Origin: Chengkuizengella axinellae
GTDB taxonomy: Bacteria; Bacillota; Bacilli; Paenibacillales; KCTC-33759
Direction of reading: 5' to 3'
NCBI RefSeq assembly: GCF_030730905.1
Contig: NZ_JAVAMP010000005.1
Location: 62,001-126,000 of the forward strand
Length of the DNA stretch: 64,000 nt
Made by a program: the position numbers and the translations under genes. This document shows, piece by piece, positions 8,366-16,370 of this stretch; within the stretch, counting starts at the first letter, position 1; each line of letters starts with the position of its first letter. Under the pieces are notes generated by a model, which did no database searches, was not told the DNA's origin, and saw only the letters and a list, made by a program, of their open reading frames with translations.

Positions 8366-10576
8366 ATGACAATACCTTTAGACCCTAAATTCATTCCTAA
8401 GTATGTGAATCAATTAGTGGTTCCCTCTGTATTTAAACCTTTCGTTGCAAAAGAACCTTCTACAGGTGAAGTATTAAGTCACAACTATACAGTGTTTATT
8501 ACTACATTAAAACAACAACTTCTTCCACCTAGATTTCCTGAAACATTTGTGTTTGGATATGAGGGTATTATAGAAGACGGTTCTTGTTCAAGTAGTACCC
8601 CAGGACCTACGTTTGAAGCTGTTAAAGGAATTCCTATTAACGTTCAGTGGGTAAATAACCTTACGGAGCCACATTTTCTTCCAGTGGATCCGACACTTCA
8701 CTGGGCTAACCCTAATAATATACCAAGCCCAGATCCACCTTTTTTAGATTTTCCACCTGGATATCCACTGGCACAGAGTCCAGTTCCTGTAACTACTCAC
8801 TTGCATGGTGGGGAAGTTAGATCTGATTCAGATGGAGGTCCTGATTCATGGTTTACTGCTGGAGAAGAAAAGACAGGTCCTAGCTTCGTAAAATCTCGAA
8901 ACAATTATCCAAATCAACAGGAAGCCACAACCCTATGGTATCATGCTCATGCACTTGGTATTACAAGGCTTAATGTTTTTGCAGGACTTTCTGGATTTTA
9001 TTTATTAAGAGATCCCAATAATGATATCGAGCCTCTTCTTCCAAGCGGTCCGTTTGAAATTCCTATCGTTATTCAGGACCGTTCATTTAATGAAGATGGT
9101 TCATTATTGTTCCCTAACATCGGTGTTAATCCAAACGTTCATCCCTATTGGGTTAATGATTTTCTAGGCAATGTCATTATGGTTAATGGAAAAGTTTGGC
9201 CAAACCTTAATGTTGAACGAAGGCAGTACCGTTGTAGGTTCCTTAACGGATCGAATTCACGATTCTATAATCTAAAACTATCTAATGATCAGCCATTTAT
9301 ACAGATTGGTTCAGATGGAGGATTTTTACGTTGCCCAGTAGAATTGAATGAAATACTAATTGCTCCAGCAGAGCGTGCTGACGTATTAATTGATTTTTCA
9401 AGGCTAGATCCAGGAACTAAAATTATTGTAACAAACGATGCTTTTGCTCCTTTTCCTGGAGGAGATAGACCAGATCCAGATACAACGGGACAAATTATGC
9501 AGTTCACTGTGCTTGATACACCGCCAGTACGACCAGTGAGACTTCCACCAATACTAAATAACATACCGATACTGATTCCAGATGCTCCAAAACAAACCTT
9601 AACTCTAAATGTGGTGCGTGAAGAAACCGAGCCCGGTCCTCGTGAATTATTATTGGATGGTCAGAAGTGGGCTTCTCCAACCTCAGAATTACCACAGGTG
9701 GGATCAACAGTAGACTGGGTATTAGCTAACGTATCGGCAGCTACCCATCCAATCCACGTACATTTGATACAGTTTCAATTGGTTAGTCGGCAACTCTTTG
9801 ACTCTGAAAGGTATTTAGCGGACTGGGAAAGCCTAAATGGTAAACCTCCTCTCCAACATCCAACGATTCCTTTAGATGTTGAACCATATCTTATAGGTAA
9901 ACCTATAGATCCAGATTTGAATGAGCAGGGATGGAAGGATACGGTTCGAGCGAACCCGAATGAAGTAACCATACTTCGACTTCGTTTTACACCACAAAAT
10001 GTTGGATCAGGTGATTCCAAACCTGGACAAAATTTATTTCCATTTGATCCCACCTTTGGTCCTGGGTATGTATGGCACTGCCATATTTTAGATCATGAGG
10101 ATAATGAGATGATGAGACCCATGAAGGTCGTATCTGGTCCTATTGTTGAAAGCAATCCACAATCTTGTTGTGAGGTTATTGTTGAGGGAAATACTCAGTT
10201 GGTACCACCTGCATTAAATAATGCAACGATTTCTCATAGTAATACAGTCTTTGCTGAAATAGAAAAAGTGTGTCCAGAAAAAGTTATTATTAGTGGTTTC
10301 CTGCGTAAGTCTATTACCTATACTGCGGTGTTAGATAGCGGTGTTCGGGAAGAGAATATCATTACTAATGACCTTCCTTTCCAGTGTATTATTGACCGCG
10401 AAGATGCGAATGAGAACGACTCTTTCATGATTACAGGCTCAACTGTATTATGTGAGGTTTTTGCTAAAACGCAGAACTTTGGAACACATCCTGTTACGAA
10501 TGAACAAGTAGCTTTCAGGTTTGTAGAAAAAGATATCATTAAAGTATGTGTCAAAAAAAATCCATCGTCTGAATAG
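8366..10576 (+). CDS. CotA-like multicopper oxidase (laccase) with C-terminal SPOCS/DUF3794-like domain
   Basis: The AAGGAGG site (8352-8358) puts the start at the ATG at 8366, giving 736 residues. All copper motifs of a CotA/bilirubin-oxidase type enzyme are visible: THLHGG (144-149), WYHAHA (191-196), HPIHVHL (461-467) and HCHILDHEDNEMM (571-583), binding type 1 copper and the trinuclear cluster. No signal peptide, as in the spore-coat laccase CotA. CotA itself is about 510 residues. The extra C-terminal part (about 603-730: EVIVEGNTQL, CPEKVIISGFLRKSITYTA, DLPFQCII, IIKVCVKK) resembles the SPOCS/DUF3794 domain of spore-envelope proteins such as SipL. I infer a spore-coat oxidase anchored by its own assembly domain. 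A TATACACT box at 8326 faintly resembles a sigma-E -10. Confidence 0.88.
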   Translation: MTIPLDPKFIPKYVNQLVVPSVFKPFVAKEPSTGEVLSHNYTVFITTLKQQLLPPRFPETFVFGYEGIIEDGSCSSSTPGPTFEAVKGIPINVQWVNNLTEPHFLPVDPTLHWANPNNIPSPDPPFLDFPPGYPLAQSPVPVTTHLHGGEVRSDSDGGPDSWFTAGEEKTGPSFVKSRNNYPNQQEATTLWYHAHALGITRLNVFAGLSGFYLLRDPNNDIEPLLPSGPFEIPIVIQDRSFNEDGSLLFPNIGVNPNVHPYWVNDFLGNVIMVNGKVWPNLNVERRQYRCRFLNGSNSRFYNLKLSNDQPFIQIGSDGGFLRCPVELNEILIAPAERADVLIDFSRLDPGTKIIVTNDAFAPFPGGDRPDPDTTGQIMQFTVLDTPPVRPVRLPPILNNIPILIPDAPKQTLTLNVVREETEPGPRELLLDGQKWASPTSELPQVGSTVDWVLANVSAATHPIHVHLIQFQLVSRQLFDSERYLADWESLNGKPPLQHPTIPLDVEPYLIGKPIDPDLNEQGWKDTVRANPNEVTILRLRFTPQNVGSGDSKPGQNLFPFDPTFGPGYVWHCHILDHEDNEMMRPMKVVSGPIVESNPQSCCEVIVEGNTQLVPPALNNATISHSNTVFAEIEKVCPEKVIISGFLRKSITYTAVLDSGVREENIITNDLPFQCIIDREDANENDSFMITGSTVLCEVFAKTQNFGTHPVTNEQVAFRFVEKDIIKVCVKKNPSSE

Positions 10577-10604
10577 AATCATAAAGAAGTCTTTTTCTTA
10601 AATC

Positions 10605-10640
10605 AAAAAATCCGTTGGAGTATCCCTCTAACGGATTTTT
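10605..10640 (+). terminator. Terminator after the multicopper oxidase
   Basis: AAAAATCCGTTGGAG pairs with CCTCTAACGGATTTTT (one G-T pair) around a TATCC loop, ending in a T run. Confidence 0.85.
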
Positions 10641-10642
10641 GT

Positions 10643-10750
10643 AAAGCTCATTCTTCTCAACACGGTCATCAACTTTATGGAAGAACTTATGGATTTTTTC
10701 CAATGACAAAAGACTTTATCGCTTTGGCTACTAGTCTATCAGGGAATTAG
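10643..10750 (+). pseudogene. Possible C-terminal gene fragment
   Basis: An open frame without a start codon reads KAHSSQHGHQLYGRTYG and then FFPMTKDFIALATSLSGN before the stop at 10748. The composition looks coding, but it begins directly after the terminator hairpin. I do not recognise the family. It is most likely the tail of a lost gene. Confidence 0.25.
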
Positions 10751-10877
10751 TTGCAACAAGTAATGACTCTTTCAATTTATTTATAGGGATGATATAAAAT
10801 TCTTCTTACTTCTTATTTTCTCAGTAAATTATAATTAGTATGATGCACTCATCTCTAAAAAAATTGGAGTTGTATAT

Positions 10878-11720
10878 ATGGATACTTGGAAACGAGAGCT
10901 AATAAGTACTTCACGAGGAACATTTGAGGTTTTTGAAAAAGGAAATGGTGAACCACTTTGCATAACCCATTTATACTCTGAATTTAATGAATCAGGGGAT
11001 TATTTTGCCAAAACGTTTACAGAAACACACAGAGTGATATTAGTCAATTTAAGAGAAGCAGGAGATTCGGAAAAAGCTGTACATGCATATGAACTAAGTA
11101 TGCTAGAAACTGTGTTTGACTTAGAAGCGATTAGAGAAGCTTTGCATTTGAAAACTTGGGGATATGCAGGTCATTCAACGGGAGGAATTCTTGGGTTAGT
11201 GTATGGAATTTATTTCTCAGTTAGTCTTGAGTTCCTTATCGTTGTAGGGGCAGCAGCTAGAGATTATATGACTTTTTCAAAGGATTGCATTTATCATGCT
11301 GAACATCCTCTTTTTCATAAAATGCAGGATCTAATTGAATCATTAAAACAACCTGATCTCACTCCAGAAGATAGAAAAGAGATTTCGATAGAAAGAACAA
11401 AATTATCTTTAGTTAAACCTGAAAAATACACAGAGTATTTCAATCGAAATATTTCTAAAAAGATGTCTCGGATTCGTATGGACTATTTTGCTAGAGAGAT
11501 GCAATTATTGGATGTAACTAAAAAATTAAAACTAATCATAGTGCCTACTTTAATTATGTGTGGAAAATACGATGTGCAATGTCCTTTAGAATATTCATTT
11601 GAGATAAATCAATTGATACCAGGCTCTAAACTTGTTGTATTTGATCACAGTAATCACTATCCTTTTTTAGAAGAAGAAAAATTATTTTTAAAGGAAGTTA
11701 ACCTATTTTTGAAAGGTTAA
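10878..11720 (+). CDS. Alpha/beta hydrolase (proline-iminopeptidase-like)
   Basis: 280 residues, cytoplasmic. The nucleophile elbow GHSTGG is near residue 98, the acid in CGKYDVQCP near 228 and the histidine in DHSNHYPF near 255, a full catalytic triad. The motif VNLREAGDSEKA near 57 occupies the place of the GxGxS loop seen in proline iminopeptidases and haloperoxidase-like hydrolases. The substrate is not predictable. The gene is single and ends at a long perfect hairpin. Confidence 0.8.
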   Translation: MDTWKRELISTSRGTFEVFEKGNGEPLCITHLYSEFNESGDYFAKTFTETHRVILVNLREAGDSEKAVHAYELSMLETVFDLEAIREALHLKTWGYAGHSTGGILGLVYGIYFSVSLEFLIVVGAAARDYMTFSKDCIYHAEHPLFHKMQDLIESLKQPDLTPEDRKEISIERTKLSLVKPEKYTEYFNRNISKKMSRIRMDYFAREMQLLDVTKKLKLIIVPTLIMCGKYDVQCPLEYSFEINQLIPGSKLVVFDHSNHYPFLEEEKLFLKEVNLFLKG

Positions 11721-11730
11721 TTTCTATAAT

Positions 11731-11774
11731 TTCAACTAACCATTGAACTTCGTATTGCTCAATGGTTAGTTGAA
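11731..11774 (+). terminator. Perfect 16-bp hairpin after the hydrolase
   Basis: TTCAACTAACCATTGA (11731-11746) is exactly complementary to TCAATGGTTAGTTGAA (11759-11774), with a 12-base loop. The following T tract is poor, so it may be a weak terminator or an mRNA-stabilising hairpin. Confidence 0.55.
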
Positions 11775-11844
11775 TCTAATAATACTTGGTTCTTATTACG
11801 CTAAAGCACAATTTTTTAGGATAGTACAGAAGTCCAAACAAAAT

Positions 11845-12049
11845 TCAATTCCATCTCATACAATGAATAAAAATAGCGAATGGAGATGTTAGTATGGGTT
11901 TTTTTGATGATTCAAAATGTGAATATTGTGTATTTTGAACCTCTGGATTCACACCATGCAGCCACTCATATAATTCTTCTGTAACCTGATCATATTCTCG
12001 TGAGTTAAATGGAATATTTCCTTTATGTACATATACCTACAACAGTCAT
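11845..12049 (-). pseudogene. Frameshifted small gene of unknown family
   Basis: An AAGGAG site precedes the ATG at 12049, which reads MTVVGICT and then stops. One base out of register, the frame stays open for 59 codons from 12024 to the TGA at 11845 (KGNIPFNSREYDQVTEEL, then YEWLHGVNPEV). The simplest reading is one small gene broken by a single-base frameshift. I do not recognise the protein. The rest of the 11775-12090 gap shows nothing else. Confidence 0.35.
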
Positions 12050-12090
12050 GGGTTTGAATCTCCTTTATATTAAATTTTATGATGACTAAT

Positions 12091-12720
12091 CTATGATCTA
12101 AGAGGAAATTCCACTTTCCACCCTTCATCTTGAAATGTTTTTAAAAAAACATAACAGTGCTCTGCACCTACAGTTACTAATATTTTCTTACCTTCGTTTT
12201 CACTGACAACTTTTTTAATGTTGTCTGTCATCACTTTATTCCTTTGATCCCAAATTTCCTCTTGAACATCTAAATTCACGGTTCTTAACCATTCTTGTTT
12301 GTCTGCTATAAGTTGATTAAGTTGATGAGAGTTAAATGGGATAGGGTCATTTTTGGTTTCCTTGAACATTTCCTTATATCTCTCAGCCAATATAGAAGAT
12401 AACTCTCTTTGTTCCTCTTTAGAGTAATGAGTAAAGTGGTCTAATGATACGTGGTTATCATCAAAAAAATCTATCGGGGAAAATTGTATATTTACTTGTT
12501 CACACAAAGGGATAATCAGTCTTCTATATTCATCCGGGCCGAGATAACCTGTATAGGATTTATCTTTTATATACTGACCCCAGTCCTGCTCTCGAATTTC
12601 TCCACAAATAATATCCGGTGCGAATTGTAAAATGATATCTTTCATTAAACTTAAAGAATAATTTACTTCTTTTCTAATTTCATCATTATGCAATGTTCCC
12701 AATAAACCTATAGACGTCAT
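12091..12720 (-). CDS. TraB/PrgY/GumN-like hypothetical protein
   Basis: 209 residues. The N-terminal GLLGTLHND, the strand DIICGEIREQDW and the C-terminal ILVTVGAEHCYVF match in kind the short hydrophobic strands with conserved G-H and E residues seen in the TraB/PrgY/GumN (TIKI-like) and erythromycin-esterase-like folds, some of which are metallopeptidases. The assignment is by pattern only. It follows the P-loop kinase gene by 14 bp and is probably cotranscribed with it. Confidence 0.5.
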   Translation of the reverse strand: MTSIGLLGTLHNDEIRKEVNYSLSLMKDIILQFAPDIICGEIREQDWGQYIKDKSYTGYLGPDEYRRLIIPLCEQVNIQFSPIDFFDDNHVSLDHFTHYSKEEQRELSSILAERYKEMFKETKNDPIPFNSHQLNQLIADKQEWLRTVNLDVQEEIWDQRNKVMTDNIKKVVSENEGKKILVTVGAEHCYVFLKTFQDEGWKVEFPLRS

Positions 12721-12734
12721 TGATATTCACCTTT

Positions 12735-13262
12735 CTATTCTTCTTCTAAATATTTAATCACACCGTTTATATAACTATCCAGTGGTTGAGAAGAATCAAT
12801 AGTAAGAGTATTGATGTTCGATGGTTTTTTACTATTCTTTATCCATTTCATAAAGCTCTCTTCAGAATGAACTTGTTGAATTTGACTCCTCATTCTTTTC
12901 CTACTTTTTAGTCTAGTATTGATTTCGTTTATATCTTCTAATATACATTCGACATACTTAAATTTCACATTATGCTTCTTGCTCAGTTCTAGTCCTCTTT
13001 CTACCATTTCTGTATACAAACATGGACTATCTAGTATTACACTGTGACCTTGTAATAAAATAAAATCAATGAAAGACCAATCAATATTGTAAGATACTTT
13101 GCCTAGTTTCTTGTCATCCAAATCCACCTTATTTAAGGATTCCATTAGGGCTGACTTTACAATATCGTGATCAACAATAACTGCATTTGTTGCTTTACCT
13201 ATTTCTCGTGCAAGAGTTGACTTTCCTGATCCCGGAAAGCCTGACATTTGTAGAAAGAACAT
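12735..13262 (-). CDS. P-loop kinase-like ATPase (AAA_33/zeta-like)
   Basis: 175 residues. A Walker A motif GFPGSGKSTLARE begins at residue 8, followed by VDHDIVKSAL (typical of AAA_33 small-molecule or RNA kinases) and the beta-strand VILDSPCLY. The arginine-rich LKSRKRMRS near 120 fits a lid region. It probably phosphorylates a small molecule, but the target cannot be predicted. First gene of a likely two-gene unit with the TraB-like gene. Confidence 0.75.
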   Translation of the reverse strand: MFFLQMSGFPGSGKSTLAREIGKATNAVIVDHDIVKSALMESLNKVDLDDKKLGKVSYNIDWSFIDFILLQGHSVILDSPCLYTEMVERGLELSKKHNVKFKYVECILEDINEINTRLKSRKRMRSQIQQVHSEESFMKWIKNSKKPSNINTLTIDSSQPLDSYINGVIKYLEEE

Positions 13263-13370
13263 TTGTGTTGCCTCCTATGAATCAAAACTACCATTATAGA
13301 AACCTCCCGTTTGGTGAGTGAGCCTTAAACGCAAAAACATAGGCGAGTTGTCAATACAGGATGTACTGAA

Positions 13371-13859
13371 TTATGTATTCACTATCCATTCTTCATAACA
13401 TTGGACATGAAAATCAAGTTCTTTTTCCCTCAACCATTCAAATGCTTTCATAACCAAAGGCGAAGCATTATTTGCTGATACCTCTTCTTCATAGATCCAT
13501 TCAGCACCCAGCGAATCTTGCCCTTTAAATTGAACTGGTTTTGTAAAAGTATCACTTATATTTTCAACCTCATAAAAAACAGCAATATGATGGACATGAT
13601 TGAATCCCTTCCATTTCCAGGGCAATATAAAGTCACAAGTTCCTATGTTTTGTTTGATATTAATTTCAAGTCCAGTTTCCTCTTTAAACTCTCTCTTCAT
13701 AGCAGATGTTAAACTCTCCCCCTCTTCCAAACTCCCTCCAGGAAGATCTAAACGATTGGTGTAAGGACCTCTATTTTTGTTGATAACCAACAGCTTGTCC
13801 TCTTTTACACAAATACCATACACACCAAATGCTCGATGGAACTTTTTAATACTCAACAT
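13371..13859 (-). CDS. Nudix hydrolase
   Basis: 162 residues. The Nudix box runs from GGSLEEGESLTSAMKREF to KEETGLEI at about residues 41-66, with all the glutamates needed for metal binding. The N-terminus (GVYGICVKEDKLLVINK) and DLPGG are typical of MutT-like proteins that hydrolyse nucleoside diphosphates linked to another moiety. Substrate unknown. Monocistronic. Confidence 0.85.
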   Translation of the reverse strand: MLSIKKFHRAFGVYGICVKEDKLLVINKNRGPYTNRLDLPGGSLEEGESLTSAMKREFKEETGLEINIKQNIGTCDFILPWKWKGFNHVHHIAVFYEVENISDTFTKPVQFKGQDSLGAEWIYEEEVSANNASPLVMKAFEWLREKELDFHVQCYEEWIVNT

Positions 13860-13966
13860 CTATCATCTCCAATGACTAAAAAAGTTTACAAGCCACTTCA
13901 TATTTACTTCTCATATTGAAAAGAATCTCGTAATCCAATCTATACCAACCAATTAAATATATATAA

Positions 13967-14395
13967 TTATTGTTTTTTTAGGGTAATCGTTTCTTTTTTA
14001 TCTTGCCAACTTATTTCTAGTACAACTTCTTCAGGGTTAGCAAAATCAAACGCTTCTGCGTTCATTTCCGAAGCTGTGTGGAAGTTCCTTACCCCTTTTA
14101 AAGACTGGGGATAACTACTCTGTGACGTCCAATTGCCTGCTTTTAATACATATTCAATATCTCCGATTGTTGTTTCTTCAGTTCGATTATTATGATCTTT
14201 AATATACTGGATATATAATGAATCAAAGTAAGACTTGCTTACTTTAGATACGGTATAAGTCGCAAACCACTTTTCTCCTTCACCAAAGTAGAATATATTC
14301 TGTTCTTGTGTGTTCGCTTTATCTGTATCCACATCATTACATCCAGCAATCATAACGATCATAAGGGTAAAGAAAATTACAATAACTTTTTTCAT
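13967..14395 (-). CDS. Small lipoprotein of unknown function
   Basis: A GGAGG site sets the start at the ATG at 14395; an upstream in-frame ATG at 14428 has none. The first 19 residues form a lipoprotein signal with lipobox MIAGC, so the mature protein should be anchored to the outer face of the membrane. The mature part (about 120 residues, beta-rich, ending in SWQDKKETITLKKQ) looks like an extracytoplasmic beta-sandwich. No family recognised. A palindromic repeat lies right upstream (14406-14460). Confidence 0.65.
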   Translation of the reverse strand: MKKVIVIFFTLMIVMIAGCNDVDTDKANTQEQNIFYFGEGEKWFATYTVSKVSKSYFDSLYIQYIKDHNNRTEETTIGDIEYVLKAGNWTSQSSYPQSLKGVRNFHTASEMNAEAFDFANPEEVVLEISWQDKKETITLKKQ

Positions 14396-14405
14396 ATGTA
14401 CCTCC

Positions 14406-14460
14406 AATAAAGTGAATCTAACTTTCAATAAGGGTTTTCATATCCCCCATTGAAAGTTAG
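14406..14460. repeat. Dispersed palindromic repeat, copy 1
   Basis: CTAACTTTCAAT (14418-14429) and ATTGAAAGTTAG (14449-14460) form a perfect 12-bp stem. The unit starts with AATAAAGTGAATCT, shared with the copies at 20755 and 26465. It separates the lipoprotein gene from the broken phosphoesterase gene. Confidence 0.65.
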
Positions 14461-14484
14461 TTGAATTTCTCAGGTGATTACAGT

Positions 14485-14550
14485 CCGTTACTCCCTCTTA
14501 TAGAAGAGAAGTCTTGCGGAGTGTTGGAACGTGACAAACTCATACTTTCA
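14485..14550 (-). pseudogene. Decayed copy of the 3' end of the ORF at 21842
   Basis: Reading leftward, TTGTCACGTTCC and the following CTTCTCTTCTATAAGAG resemble, with small gaps, the last ~60 bases of the 21842-22039 frame (TTATCACGTTCT, CCCTCTTCTTCAAG). Encoded LSRS is shared. The match is short and found by eye. Confidence 0.25.
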
Positions 14551-14571
14551 TCCTGATTAATATTAACTTAA

Positions 14572-15001
14572 CTAAATCGTTTGTCCACCATGAAATACTT
14601 TAAGAATAAATTCCCTATCTGGTACTTGCAACTTTTCATAGGACGATTGAAATTCAGTATTATCATAAGCAGCTTCTTCGTAGTTTTTCTAGTTTTGGTA
14701 TGAAACGTTTGTCTATTCTCTCTCCAATCCAAAGATGATGTTCCCTCGCATGAGAATGACTTTCCGGATGCTCCTCTCCTTTTAAAAGAGCTAAAACTGC
14801 TTCATCATGATTTTCAGTAATCATAGAAACATCTTCCCTTGAAAATAAAATCTCGAGCACTTCATTTGAATCTGGTCCTATAGCAATCATATCCCCTAAA
14901 CAAAATATATGCTCTGTCTCTTTTTTGTTATCAATTTCATTCAGAACCGCCCTTAAAGCAGTGGCATTTCCATGAATATCCGCAATTACAGCAAACTTCA
15001 T
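14572..15001 (-). pseudogene. Calcineurin-like phosphoesterase, internally deleted and frameshifted
   Basis: An ATG at 15001 with GGGGAGAT upstream starts MKFAVIADIHGNATALRAV, the metal-binding DxHGN motif of YfcE-like phosphoesterases, followed by CLGDMIAIGP (GD) and ITENHDEAV (GNHD-like). After KLEKL the frame breaks and stops at 14663. In another frame the tail continues as YEEAAYDNTEFQSSYEKL, then QVPDREFILKVFHGG, stop at 14572, which is the normal C-terminus of this family. Intact members are about 240 residues; only about 145 remain, so roughly 95 central residues including the metal-binding GHTH part are gone. Confidence 0.7.
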
Positions 15002-15113
15002 TTTTACTATCTCCCCCCACAAAACCTTTGGTTCCATTGCATAAAAGAACTTATAATCTAAATTCTCTCAAATCTTCTTATATAATATATTTTGCATTTT
15101 TTGCTATTTTTAA

Positions 15114-15620
15114 TCAGGATAATGGAACTGTAAATTCAATTGTTGAATCTCCGTTCCCCTCAATGATTTCGGTCTTCACTTCAGTAACAACTGTTTCAAA
15201 ACTTGTTTCAAAAGTTTGAGTATGATTCAGCGCAGCTTCAAGATCTTCATCACTTTTTAATCTTCCCACCGTTAAGTGAGGTGTGTAAGTATGGCTCCTG
15301 CTTTGAAAGTTCTTTAGTGGTCCAGAATAAAGCAAATCATGCAATTTAATGATCTGATCGTTTCCTTTTTTAACGTTTAAAAACAAATAGCGATCAAACG
15401 ATGCAGTGACCCTCTGAAGTTGAATAGTAAATGGATGGACTCTAGCTAAAGAATTTCTCACATGCTGTTCTAATTTTTGTGTTGGAATCTCACTTTCAAA
15501 AGGAAAGACAAGTGTAATATGCGGTGGAATAAAACCATATAAAGGATCATATTTCTTTCTTAATCGCTCTATTAAACTAATATTCTGGAGCTGTGGAAAA
15601 ATATGAATCGCTCTTTGCAT
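15114..15620 (-). CDS. 2'-5' RNA ligase-family (2H phosphoesterase) protein
   Basis: About 168 residues. Two HxT motifs mark the 2H phosphoesterase fold: HITLVFPF near residue 33 and HLTVGRL near 115. Family members cut or join 2',5' or 2',3'-cyclic phosphodiester bonds. AGAGGTG at a spacing of 6 supports the ATG at 15620 (MQRAIHIFP) over the upstream in-frame starts. The natural substrate is unknown. Monocistronic. Confidence 0.8.
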   Translation of the reverse strand: MQRAIHIFPQLQNISLIERLRKKYDPLYGFIPPHITLVFPFESEIPTQKLEQHVRNSLARVHPFTIQLQRVTASFDRYLFLNVKKGNDQIIKLHDLLYSGPLKNFQSRSHTYTPHLTVGRLKSDEDLEAALNHTQTFETSFETVVTEVKTEIIEGNGDSTIEFTVPLS

Positions 15621-15742
15621 TGAAAGCACCTCTTTCATATCAAAACAAACCTTACTTATCATCTACTACGAATTTAAGCAAGGTTTGTTGCAAGTTAATG
15701 TTTTTTAACTTCAGGTTATGTTAATTTAACACCTTAGATCAT

Positions 15743-16192
15743 TTACAACGCTTTTACAACTGCCATCTCCTTACCAAATCGATCTCCTTTATCAACAAAT
15801 CCTAATCCTTCATACAATTGATGCGCTCCTATATTTTCAGGATGATAACCCACAATAATTTTATTTGCCTTTGGTTGCTTCATTATTTCCTCTATCATAA
15901 GCTCAGTTGCTTTTTTACCAATTCCTTTTCCTTGAAAGTTCTTATCTACCATAATCCGATATACCCAATATCCATCAAGTTCTTCTTTTACCGAATTAAA
16001 CATTAGAAAACCAACGGTTTTGCCTTCATATTGTATAACATAAGGTTTTAATGTAGGTTCAAATTTAGTTTGAGCAATAGATACAGCATTGGACTCCATA
16101 AACCTTGTTTGTTCTTCTGAAACTTCTAATGTACAACATTCATACCAATTTTCTGCATTTAATTCTACGATTGTTACTATTTCTTTATCCAT
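15743..16192 (-). CDS. GNAT acetyltransferase, spermidine/spermine type (BltD/PaiA-like)
   Basis: 149 residues. The acetyl-CoA loop QGKGIGKKAT lies near 88 and GYHPENIGAHQLYEGLGF near 120, the ending typical of BltD-like polyamine acetyltransferases. The start VELNAENWYECCTLEV also fits this group. It probably N-acetylates polyamines or similar amines in the cytoplasm. Other amine substrates are possible. Confidence 0.75.
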   Translation of the reverse strand: MDKEIVTIVELNAENWYECCTLEVSEEQTRFMESNAVSIAQTKFEPTLKPYVIQYEGKTVGFLMFNSVKEELDGYWVYRIMVDKNFQGKGIGKKATELMIEEIMKQPKANKIIVGYHPENIGAHQLYEGLGFVDKGDRFGKEMAVVKAL

Positions 16193-16370
16193 AACTTCTC
16201 CCTGTTAGTTCATTTTTTAATTTTATTCTTTAATTCTGCTCAATATATATTACCATCTTTTACAATACTATAAGAAAATACCCTATCGGTAACCTTACGA
16301 GATGTCGTCAGGATCATCCTATCAAAGTAAAGCAGCTTTTCCTAATTAAATCTGAAAGGCTGCCCAGAAC

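Noticed and set aside
9289-10554. Four minus-strand frames in the multicopper oxidase gene
   Set aside because: All are shadows of one well-supported coding frame.
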